Source: Lewinellaceae bacterium (GTDB taxonomy: Bacteria; Bacteroidota; Bacteroidia; Chitinophagales; Saprospiraceae). From it: a DNA stretch of 64,000 nt. The DNA lies in the NCBI GenBank assembly GCA_016716135.1, contig JADJWX010000011.1:186001-250000 (forward strand), read 5' to 3'. The position numbers and the translations under genes were made by a program. Under the pieces are notes generated by a model. That model was not told where the DNA came from and ran no database searches. It saw only the letters and a list, made by a program, of their open reading frames with translations. How positions within the stretch are numbered: the first letter of the stretch is position 1; each line of letters opens with the position of its first letter. Below are positions 1-7,145 of the stretch, piece by piece.

Positions 1-639
1 GTTGCTTTTTGGCGGTGCGGCATCCTCAGCCTGATCTCCGTCCCGTTCGGCGCGTTGCCGGTGTACTTCCTGGGCATTTTTCCAGCCACTGGCCATGGCC
101 TCCGCGCGGGCGCGGGCCGGCGGGTGGGTGTTGCTTTCGCCGGAGGATTGGAGCAGTTCAATACCTGCCTGCGCTTCTTCGAGGGAGGCGCCAAGGTTGT
201 AAAGCACACCTCCGGCAAATTTGTCTGCCTGGAGTTCCAGCACCTTGCGTTTTTTAGAATCAGATATGGTGAAATCGTCGTTGTTCAGGTGGTGCCCGAT
301 TTCATGCGCCAGCACGCAATAGGCGCCCCAACGGACCTTGCCGGTTTGTTTGAATTTTTCCAAAAACGTCGTGTTGTACAAAATGTACCGCTGGCGGCCC
401 TCGGTGGTGGCCAGGGCATTTTTGCAATCGGCGGATTTAACCACAAAGTTTTTGGCCAGATTTACCGAGTTAAGGATTTCGCCCACAATGCGGTCGGCTT
501 CTTTGGAAGCATCGAAGGTGTAAAAGTCTGTTTGTTCTTCCTCCCCGTCGAAAGAGCAGGAGTGCTCGACGGTGATTAGGGTTTGGCTACAGAGTGGCAG
601 ACTTAAACAACTGGCGAATAGTAAAACACGTAATTTCAT
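1..639 (-). CDS. Exported HEIGHH metallopeptidase-like protein (partial, C-terminus beyond window)
   Basis: This leftward frame is open from an ATG at 639 to the window edge, giving 213 residues with the end missing. Residues 1-19 look like a signal peptide (basic start, hydrophobic stretch, then a cleavable Cys-Ser-Gln region). The gluzincin zinc motif HEIGHH lies at residues 112-117, and an ELQADKFAG segment starting at E135 resembles the third-ligand region of M48-type peptidases. The tail after residue 160 is rich in Ala, Arg and Glu and probably unstructured. It is the third gene of a leftward group with a membrane protein (767-1495) and a second HEIGHH protein (1499-2695), to which it is similar around the zinc motif. 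Substrate unknown; proteolytic activity is inferred from the motif only. Confidence 0.75.
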   Translation of the reverse strand, partial: MKLRVLLFASCLSLPLCSQTLITVEHSCSFDGEEEQTDFYTFDASKEADRIVGEILNSVNLAKNFVVKSADCKNALATTEGRQRYILYNTTFLEKFKQTGKVRWGAYCVLAHEIGHHLNNDDFTISDSKKRKVLELQADKFAGGVLYNLGASLEEAQAGIELLQSSGESNTHPPARARAEAMASGWKNAQEVHRQRAERDGDQAEDAAPPKSN

Positions 640-701
640 GGAAGTTTTGATTGATTGTTTTTTTAACCGGAGGCAGGGACTTCCGGGTGTTTTGGGTGAA
701 A

Positions 702-754
702 TACTCGTCCTACGACTTAAAGTCGTAGGACGAGTAGAAGTCGTAGGACGAGTA
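702..754. repeat. 17-bp inverted plus direct repeat (three copies)
   Basis: The 17-mer TACTCGTCCTACGACTT at 702-718 is followed after one base by its exact reverse complement at 720-736 and, after one more base, by a second identical copy of that reverse complement at 738-754. The result is a perfect hairpin plus a tandem copy, sitting between the EAD-like membrane gene and the partial peptidase gene, both read leftward. It may act as a terminator or attenuator in the operon, or be a REP-like element. No T-run follows directly. Confidence 0.8.
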
Positions 755-766
755 CGCAAACAAAGC

Positions 767-1495
767 TCACATTTTTTCAATGATGGACAACAGCGCCAGC
801 GCAATGCGGTTAAACTCCCGCTGGGCCGCCTTGGGATCAGATACACCCAGACCCAGTTGCCGGCGGTTTTCGGTGTACTGGTTTTGAAGCAAGGCCAGGT
901 CATTTAAAACTGCTGGTTTTTTTCCGGCGAAAAACTGGTTCAGTGCGGAAAACAAGTCCGGAAATTTGGCCAGCACGAAGAGTTCCAGTGCTTCGGCGCG
1001 CGGCAGGTTTTTAATATCCTTTGCTTTGACAAGCGCTTTCGCAGCATGTTCACCCACGATTTTTTCATTGGGCACAAACGTCGTCTCCCGACGCAAAAAC
1101 AACAGGCCGAACACACCCAACAGTACCAGTTGGAACGCCGCCGGACGGTAGCCCGCCTGCCGGAAGTAATCGATCAGCGACTGAGATTCCGGGCGGGCAC
1201 GCATGCCCAAGGCCGTGAGCAATACCCAAAGCAGGTAGACCGCCGTGATGACCAAAATAATGCGGAACACGGGTTTCCAAATGTGCTTACCGGGGTTGAG
1301 ATTCAGGATTGCCGCCAGCAAAAGGAAGCCAAATCCGGGCAACAAATTAAGTACAGCCCAAATCCAGGGCGTTCCCCCGGCGCCGACAAAAACGCCGTTG
1401 AGTTCCTGAATAGTGAGCAATATCAGGGTGGGCGCCGACAAGATCAGCCAGGTCCAGAGCAATTTTTTACGGATTTCAGAGAGCAGGAGCAGCAT
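767..1495 (-). CDS. Four-helix membrane protein with C-terminal effector-associated-domain-11-like region
   Basis: The 242-residue protein has four hydrophobic segments (about residues 13-31, 44-63, 75-95 and 114-131) followed by an Arg-Arg pair, which suggests the C-terminus is cytoplasmic. Residues 155-242 form a helical tail ending in a pattern with QYTENRRQLGLG, an acidic/basic linker and FNRIALALLSII. This resembles the 'Y..L.R...LGL......E.NRI..ALL..I' signature of effector-associated domain 11, an adaptor module described in bacterial conflict and signalling systems. The match is from memory of the family pattern and needs a profile search. It starts 3 bases after the stop of the upstream HEIGHH peptidase gene, so the two are very probably co-transcribed. 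Function unknown; a membrane-anchored recruiter or sensor is a hypothesis. Confidence 0.6.
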   Translation of the reverse strand: MLLLLSEIRKKLLWTWLILSAPTLILLTIQELNGVFVGAGGTPWIWAVLNLLPGFGFLLLAAILNLNPGKHIWKPVFRIILVITAVYLLWVLLTALGMRARPESQSLIDYFRQAGYRPAAFQLVLLGVFGLLFLRRETTFVPNEKIVGEHAAKALVKAKDIKNLPRAEALELFVLAKFPDLFSALNQFFAGKKPAVLNDLALLQNQYTENRRQLGLGVSDPKAAQREFNRIALALLSIIEKM

Positions 1496-1498
1496 TAG

Positions 1499-2695
1499 CT
1501 ATGGTTTTAACCAGTGTTCGAGACCGCTTTTTTTCAAGTGCTCGCCGGCTTGCAAATGACAGGGGCAGTTTTGCTTGGGGTGTTGGTTTGCCTCGGGCAC
1601 TTCGAATTCGTACACCAGCATTTCCACGGTATGGTCGGGGGTGTAGGGGGCATTGGCTACCGATTTTGGCAGGCGATTGACGGCCTGGCTGAACCAGTCT
1701 TTAGCCACTTCTTTTTCAATTCGTTTTCCTTTGGCATTAAAATTTTGGTTGGTCACTAAAAAAACAAACACCCGGAGATGGGCTTTCCGCGGAAATACCA
1801 GCGATTTCAGGTAACTCAACGTCAACGCGAAGTCCTCCTGCACCGGCACTTCTTTCCAGCGGTCGGCGCCGGACAATGCGGTACCATCGGGCTGGTACTG
1901 TTCGATCTGTGTGACGATGGCAAACCCGTCCGGCACCGACAAGTAGCGCCGGGGGTATTTTTTGGCGGCCAGGGGCTGCGCCAGCTTTTGGGCAACCTGC
2001 CCGAGTGTGGAGCAGCCGTTGAAATTGCGCGGTGCGAGTTCCAACTGCTGATAACAGGGCGGTGGCGGAAACGGAAAGGCAGCTTCCAAAAAACGCTGGG
2101 CGGAGGCGTCGTGTTCAAATTCCAGAGTTGCAATCCGGAGGGCGTCCGAGGCTTTTTGATAGCCTTTTTGGGCGGCTTCAAGCCAATTATTCTCCCAAAC
2201 CCGGCTGAACTGGTGGCCATCTTTTCCAAAAATAACCTGCAGCGCTTCGTCCGAATTGAATTTGCGCGACAGGATGTAGCCCATGAACAGGTTAGCCTCT
2301 TCGGCTTCCCCAGTCTGGCGGTCGACCTGCAAGCTATGGTTGTTCACATGATGCCCGATTTCGTGCGCCACGCTGGCAAAGGCCTGCACATCGGTAGCGC
2401 GCTCCAGGTAATCCTGGCTCCAGAGCAGGTAGCGATTGCCACCGACCACCACGGCGCTCACGCTCTCCACGTTGGTTTGAATGAGGGTAAAATTTCGCTC
2501 CAGGTCGCCGCCGAGTTTCAGGATTTCAGTTACCAGGTTCTCCATCACCGGCGAGCCGGAGGTAAACGTGTACAGCTCTTCTTCCTGCTGCGTGCCACCG
2601 AAATGGCAGTGGCGGCTGAGGTCGAGGTCGAGAAATTCCTGGGCAGGTAAATACCGGGCAAAAGTGAAAATGGACAGGAAAACTAGAATGCGCAT
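1499..2695 (-). CDS. Exported HEIGHH metallopeptidase-like protein with extra C-terminal domain
   Basis: I prefer the ATG at 2695 because it places a clear signal peptide (MRILVFLSIFTF..., cut after LPAQ) at the N-terminus; a longer frame from 2746 has no such signal. The product is 398 residues. HEIGHHVNNH at residues 111-120 supplies two zinc ligands and the catalytic Glu; a following EAEEANLF stretch sits where the third Glu ligand is expected, although Asn replaces the usual Asp of the family's EAD triplet. About 180 further residues follow that I cannot assign, including hydrophobic beta-like strands near FVFLVTNQNF. It is the first gene of the leftward group with the EAD-like membrane protein and the second HEIGHH protein. 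Likely periplasmic or outer-membrane facing. Confidence 0.75.
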   Translation of the reverse strand: MRILVFLSIFTFARYLPAQEFLDLDLSRHCHFGGTQQEEELYTFTSGSPVMENLVTEILKLGGDLERNFTLIQTNVESVSAVVVGGNRYLLWSQDYLERATDVQAFASVAHEIGHHVNNHSLQVDRQTGEAEEANLFMGYILSRKFNSDEALQVIFGKDGHQFSRVWENNWLEAAQKGYQKASDALRIATLEFEHDASAQRFLEAAFPFPPPPCYQQLELAPRNFNGCSTLGQVAQKLAQPLAAKKYPRRYLSVPDGFAIVTQIEQYQPDGTALSGADRWKEVPVQEDFALTLSYLKSLVFPRKAHLRVFVFLVTNQNFNAKGKRIEKEVAKDWFSQAVNRLPKSVANAPYTPDHTVEMLVYEFEVPEANQHPKQNCPCHLQAGEHLKKSGLEHWLKP

Positions 2696-2830
2696 GATTC
2701 GGGTTGATCTTTGAAATTGATACCAAGATAGGGAAAATGGTATCAATGAAGATCATCTGATAAATTGCGCGCAGCCTCAAAAAGGCTGACAAATAAGTAC
2801 CTCACCAATTTTGTCCGCCGCAGAGTATTC

Positions 2831-2893
2831 TTTTTTACCGCGACGCCAAGACGCAGAGGATTGCCCTCTGCGTCTTGGCGTCGCGGTAAAAAA
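2831..2893. terminator. Perfect 29-bp-arm hairpin, likely terminator of the TonB receptor gene
   Basis: Bases 2831-2859 and 2865-2893 are exact reverse complements separated by a 5-base loop. The outer ends are T6 and A6, so the structure carries a U-tract in both directions. It lies 74 bases beyond the stop of the leftward receptor gene and upstream of the leftward peptidase group, so it can separate the two transcription units. Its core (ACGCCAAGACGCAGAG) resembles the CCAAGACGC text at 6697-6715, hinting at a dispersed repeat family. Confidence 0.8.
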
Positions 2894-2966
2894 TTTGTCA
2901 CGTGGGGCTTGGAATTTACTTATGAGCCTCAAAAACTTGAAATTGGAAAAGTTCGCACTCAGCAGA

Positions 2967-5396
2967 TTACTCGCTCCCCACGCGGCCCGCTTCCGCCTCA
3001 ATCCCGGTTTGGCGTTTGCGCGAGCGCACATTTTGGTTGCCAAACTGGTAACTCAGGCTCAGGCTGGCCCTGCGGCTGTCCCAATTGCCACCGCCATAGG
3101 CAAGCAGGCCGTTAAATTCGGAATAGCCATCCCAGCCGGATTCATAAAACAGATCGCTGAAGCTGAGGCGCACATTGAGCCGGTCCTGGAAAAATTTGCG
3201 TTGCAAACCCAGGTCGAGGCTCCAGCTGGACTCATAGAGAAACACGCCGCCCCAAACCCCGGGGCCGGAGTAGTAGCCGGAAATTTCACCTTTGAATCCA
3301 GCCGGCAGATCGAAGGTGTGTTGCTGGTAAATATTATAGGTGAATGCCTGCACGTCCACAATGGCGCCGTCGCCGTAATCGGCCTGATTGTCGAGGTAAG
3401 AACCGCTGACATTAAAATAGGCGTTCCATTTTTTCAGAATCTGTACCGGCGCACTTACGTTAAAACTGACGATGGTCTGATCGGCCAGATTGGCCCAGGT
3501 GATGAACCCGGCGCGCGGATCATCCTCGTCGGGTGCGATGAGGCGGGTGATCTGGTCGGTAGTGCGGCTGTAGGCCAGTTTGAAATTGTAACGGTAGGCC
3601 AGCGTGTAACCCAGTTCCAGATTGTTTACGATTTCCGGGCGCAAAAACGGATTCCCTTTTTGGTACGAGAGCTGGCTGATCTGGTCGTTGAAGGGGTTGA
3701 GCACATTGTAGTCCGGGCGGTTGATGCGGCGGCCGTAGTTGAGCGCGAGCGTGTGTTTGGGCGCCAGTTTCCAGGTGAGGCCGCCGCTGGGGAACCAGCT
3801 CAGGTAGTTGAACTCCACCGGAGGCTCCTGCAATTCGGGCCGGAAAGCTTCCAACATTCCGGTTGCATCGGTTTGTTCGGCGCGCAAGCCGGCGGAAAAG
3901 CTCCATGCGGTGCCGAGCTCGCGGGCAAAATTCACATAGCCGGCGTACACGCGTTCATCATAATCAAACAGGTTGGAACGAAAATCATTGCGTACCGGAC
4001 CGTTCCCGAGCTCGTCGTAAAACAAAAATGTATTGTCCGAAACCACCTGGGTCAGTTTGGCGCCGGCGCCCAGTGTACCGCCCAGAAATTTGTCTTCAAA
4101 ATCCAGTTTTGCCGAATAAATGTCAATATCGGTAGGCGTGTCGAAGCTGTTGATCACCTCGGTGAGCACTTGTGTTTCATCAGCATTGTAATACCGGTTG
4201 GGTTGGTAACGCTCGGTTTCATTTTGAAATTTGCCATAGTCCAAATCAAGGATCATGTTCCGGCCCCGGCCATTATCAAAGCGGTAGTTGACATTGTAGG
4301 TCCGCTGCCGGCGCATCAGTTCAACTGAACTGGTGGCCACCAGAATACTGTCGATCATATCCGGGGTGTTTTGCTCCGACAAAGCAATCCGGTTATACGA
4401 ATTGGGCATTCCATCGTGCTGGCCACCCGAAACAAGGAAACCAACAGTATGCTTTTTATTCAGAAAAAAGTCGGTGCCGAGCCGGTAATTGTAATTTTTC
4501 CCGTTAAACCGGTGGTTATTGATTTCATCCAGAACCAGACCGTTCTGGTAACTTAAAAAATTCATGTCCATATAGCCTTTGTTGTAATTGCCGCCCAGGG
4601 TGCCAAAGGCATTGAGGAGCCGGTTGCGGTAGTTGCCGCTGCTGCTGACGTTGGCCCGGTGGTAGCGGCCCTGGCTGTAGGTGGTGCTCACCGAGCCGTT
4701 GGCCCCGTGGTTTTTATCTTTTTTCAGACGAATATCGATGATGCCGGCATTGCCTTCGGCTTCGTAGCGGGCGCCGGGGTTGGTGATAATTTCGATCCGG
4801 TCGATCTGGTCCGCAGTCAGGTTTTCAAGATAATTGGTCAGGTCGTCGCCGCTGAGCGGCAGGCGTTTTCCGTCTACATAAAGCAAGACGCCCGACCGGC
4901 CTAAAACCGTGATATTGTTGTTGTTATCCACCGTTACGCTGGGCGCTTTGCGCAGCAGGGAAATGGCGTCTGAGCCTACGCTGTTGATGGTGCCCGACAC
5001 ATTGAACACGGTGCGGTCGGGCCGGATCTCCACCAGAGCGCGGGTGGCGGTCACGGTCACTTCGGCCAGTTCGGTGGCGCCGGGTGAAAATTTCAGTATG
5101 CCCAGGTCGAGCGGCTGGTCTTTGAGTTCGATTCCCCCCTGATACAGATCGCCAAAACCCAGGTAGGTAGATTTCAAATAAAAAGTGCCGGCGCGCAGGT
5201 TACGCAAGTGAAAAACGCCGGCTTCGTTGGTTGTTTCCACTTTGTAAAGGCTGCTGTCGGCTGCATTGAACAAGGCAACATTCGCAAACTCGACGGCGCC
5301 GCCTTCGGGGTCTTGCAGGACGCCCCGGACGGCAGCGGTTTGGGAAAACAAGGAAGAAATAAACAGGAAAAAGGACAGGGTAGAAATGCTTCGCAT
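2967..5396 (-). CDS. TonB-dependent outer-membrane receptor, OMP beta-barrel family
   Basis: The 809-residue protein begins with a signal peptide (MRSISTLSFFLFISSLFSQ). Residues about 22-105 form a carboxypeptidase-regulatory-like beta-sandwich (VRGVLQDPEGGAVEFANVAL), and residues about 120-215 a TonB plug (LLRKAPSVTVDNNNNITVLGR, VLLYVDGKRLPLSGDDL, RIEIITNPGARYEAEGNAGI). The rest is a beta-barrel rich in aromatic, Asn and Tyr residues, of the outer-membrane beta-barrel protein type common in Bacteroidota rather than SusC (it lacks a SusD partner). Substrate cannot be read from the sequence. It is divergent from rlmF with 278 bases between them and has its own strong hairpin downstream. Confidence 0.9.
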   Translation of the reverse strand: MRSISTLSFFLFISSLFSQTAAVRGVLQDPEGGAVEFANVALFNAADSSLYKVETTNEAGVFHLRNLRAGTFYLKSTYLGFGDLYQGGIELKDQPLDLGILKFSPGATELAEVTVTATRALVEIRPDRTVFNVSGTINSVGSDAISLLRKAPSVTVDNNNNITVLGRSGVLLYVDGKRLPLSGDDLTNYLENLTADQIDRIEIITNPGARYEAEGNAGIIDIRLKKDKNHGANGSVSTTYSQGRYHRANVSSSGNYRNRLLNAFGTLGGNYNKGYMDMNFLSYQNGLVLDEINNHRFNGKNYNYRLGTDFFLNKKHTVGFLVSGGQHDGMPNSYNRIALSEQNTPDMIDSILVATSSVELMRRQRTYNVNYRFDNGRGRNMILDLDYGKFQNETERYQPNRYYNADETQVLTEVINSFDTPTDIDIYSAKLDFEDKFLGGTLGAGAKLTQVVSDNTFLFYDELGNGPVRNDFRSNLFDYDERVYAGYVNFARELGTAWSFSAGLRAEQTDATGMLEAFRPELQEPPVEFNYLSWFPSGGLTWKLAPKHTLALNYGRRINRPDYNVLNPFNDQISQLSYQKGNPFLRPEIVNNLELGYTLAYRYNFKLAYSRTTDQITRLIAPDEDDPRAGFITWANLADQTIVSFNVSAPVQILKKWNAYFNVSGSYLDNQADYGDGAIVDVQAFTYNIYQQHTFDLPAGFKGEISGYYSGPGVWGGVFLYESSWSLDLGLQRKFFQDRLNVRLSFSDLFYESGWDGYSEFNGLLAYGGGNWDSRRASLSLSYQFGNQNVRSRKRQTGIEAEAGRVGSE

Positions 5397-5532
5397 GATT
5401 GGGTAGTCTTTGTTTTACAAAATAGCCCACATAATTACCGGGCCATTTTATAAACAAATAGTTTAATCGACGAACGATTCCACCCCGGGCTTTAAGAACG
5501 CGGTTACCCGTTGGCGAGAAAAATGTAAGTTT

Positions 5533-5625
5533 TCTCGCCACGAGACAGGGAGCGCACGCAGATTGATATCCCTGCAACGGAAATCTCCGTGTTCGCCGTG
5601 CCTCGTGGTGACGGTTTGGAAAGTA
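5533..5625. repeat. Imperfect inverted repeat in the receptor / rlmF divergent region
   Basis: The text CTCGCCACGAGACAGGGAG near 5533-5551 is mirrored by CCGTGCCTCGTGGTGACGG near 5597-5615. The match is imperfect. The element occupies the middle of the 278-base divergent intergenic region and probably belongs to the same class of dispersed palindromes seen elsewhere in this window; promoters of both genes must lie around it. Confidence 0.4.
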
Positions 5626-5674
5626 CCCAGATCGCTAAACAATTTTAATCGCGTCCGGGATTTAACCCCGACCT

Positions 5675-6649
5675 TTGCCGGCTATGCTTCCTTTGAAAAA
5701 AACACCGCCAAACGAAAAGGCACGATTACACCCGCGAAACAAGCACCGCGAACGCTACGATTTTAAACAACTGCTGGAGGTTTGCCCCGATCTGGCGCCT
5801 TTTGTAACCCTGAATATCCACCAGGCCGAAACGATTGACTTCGCCAATCCGCAAGCGGTGAAGCTCCTGAACCGGGCCCTGCTCCTGCGCCATTACGGCA
5901 TTGAATACTGGGATATTCCTGCGGGATATTTGTGCCCGCCGATCCCCGGCCGGGCGGATTACATACACCACATTGCCGACCTGTTAGCGGCATCGAACGG
6001 TGGAAAACTGCCGCCCGGAAACCAGATCCGGTGCCTCGACATTGGCATCGGCGCCAATTGCATTTATCCGATCCTGGGGAACAGGATTTACGGCTGGTCG
6101 TTTATCGGCTCCGATATTGACCCCGTGGCCATTGAATCGGCCAACAAAATTATTGCCGCCAATCCCGGTTTGCCGGAAGCCGTGGAGTGCCGCCTGCAAA
6201 CCAACCCCAACGCCATTTTCGAAGGCATCATTCAACCCGACGAGATTATTGATGTGACGCTGTGCAATCCGCCATTTCACGCATCGGAGGAGGATGCTCA
6301 AGCCGGCAGCTTGCGCAAGGTGAAAAATTTAACCGGCAAAAAAATCAAAAGCCCCATCCGGAACTTTGGCGGCAAACAAGGCGAATTGTGGTGCGAAGGT
6401 GGAGAAGCCGTTTTTTTGGAAAACATGATTCAGGAAAGCCAACAATTCGCCACTTCCTGTTTTTGGTTTACGTCGTTGGTTTCCAAACAATCCAACCTCA
6501 AACGGGCACAGGCCGCCCTGGAAAAAGCGGGCGCTCTGGCTGTACGGGTTATTCCGATGGGCCAGGGCAATAAAACGAGCCGGATTGTTGCCTGGACGTT
6601 TATTTCCAAGAAAAAACAAGGGATTTGGAAGGGGGCGCGGTGGAAATAA
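5675..6649 (+). CDS. rlmF: 23S rRNA (adenine(1618)-N6)-methyltransferase
   Basis: The 324-residue product fits RlmF, which methylates A1618 of 23S rRNA using S-adenosylmethionine. It shows the family N-terminal signature LHPRNKHRERYDF (about residue 18), the conserved WDIPAGYLCPPIPGRADYIH segment, the SAM-binding motif LDIGIGANCIYP (about residues 118-129), the acidic motif GSDIDPVAIE, and the N6-adenine methyltransferase catalytic motif NPPFHAS starting at N198. Length is close to the usual ~300-310. An alternative ATG lies three codons downstream (5684); I keep 5675. It is a stand-alone gene with palindromic repeats on both sides. Confidence 0.95.
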   Translation: MPAMLPLKKTPPNEKARLHPRNKHRERYDFKQLLEVCPDLAPFVTLNIHQAETIDFANPQAVKLLNRALLLRHYGIEYWDIPAGYLCPPIPGRADYIHHIADLLAASNGGKLPPGNQIRCLDIGIGANCIYPILGNRIYGWSFIGSDIDPVAIESANKIIAANPGLPEAVECRLQTNPNAIFEGIIQPDEIIDVTLCNPPFHASEEDAQAGSLRKVKNLTGKKIKSPIRNFGGKQGELWCEGGEAVFLENMIQESQQFATSCFWFTSLVSKQSNLKRAQAALEKAGALAVRVIPMGQGNKTSRIVAWTFISKKKQGIWKGARWK

Positions 6650-6689
6650 ACCTGTAAACCAAGGGCGGTTCGCAACACGTTTTCACCGC

Positions 6690-6760
6690 CAAGGTGCCAA
6701 GCCAAGACGCTAAGACGCTAAAAATGATTCGCTGCGTCTGAGCGCCTTAGTAACGCTTAA
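6690..6760. repeat. Imperfect 'CCAAGACGC' palindrome after rlmF
   Basis: GCCAAGACGCTAAGACGC (about 6698-6715) faces GCTGCGTCTGAGCGCC (about 6731-6746), making an imperfect stem starting about 50 bases after the rlmF stop. The core resembles the perfect hairpin at 2831-2893. It could terminate rlmF transcription. Confidence 0.5.
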
Positions 6761-6791
6761 AAAATAACTTCCGGGTTGGAACGAATTTAGT

Positions 6792-7025
6792 TTCCTCCCC
6801 CGCAGGGCGGGGTCGGAATGACAAGGCGGGTTGAGTAATAAGGGGAGGGGCAGTAAATCACGGTAAGGCAACATTTCGTCGCCCCTCCCCTTTAGCCCAA
6901 CAACTGTGGGTTAGTCTGAGGCCAATACTGGGGGGCGGCACAATGGTCCCTTATTCCCAAGTTTTCGCCCCCCAACTTTTTACAACGTGGCCCTGTCATT
7001 CCGACCCCGCCCTGCGGGGGAGGAA
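6792..7025. repeat. 234-bp nested palindromic element with perfect 32-bp terminal inverted repeats
   Basis: Bases 6792-6823 and 6994-7025 are exact reverse complements (32 bp, starting TTCCTCCCCCGCAGGGCGGG). Inside them, AAGGGGAGGGGC at 6840-6851 pairs with GCCCCTCCCCTT at 6881-6892, and further G-run/C-run segments at about 6930-6974 can pair. No coding sequence is evident within. The architecture is that of a MITE or folded repeat, in the 496-base gap between rlmF and the GH2-GH53 gene. Confidence 0.8.
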
Positions 7026-7145
7026 TCCAGGCTTAACAAATCGTGAATTTAATTTTTGAACGTTACTTAGCGGTGAAAATGAACAGTCTACGCAGGAAAT
7101 TCCCTCCAGCGTCTTTTGACCCAGCCCCAGCACAAACCTGGCAAC

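Noticed and set aside
2896..2910. CACGTG-containing site as a possible parS
   Set aside because: The flanks do not form the GTTNCACGTGNAAC palindrome. Other CACGTG occurrences noticed (near 14170 and 25732) are inside genes and also lack it.
2811..4328. Long rightward open frame (505 codons) opposite the TonB receptor gene
   Set aside because: Its translation is a mirror of the receptor coding strand with no signal peptide or domain; long antisense frames are common at this base composition.
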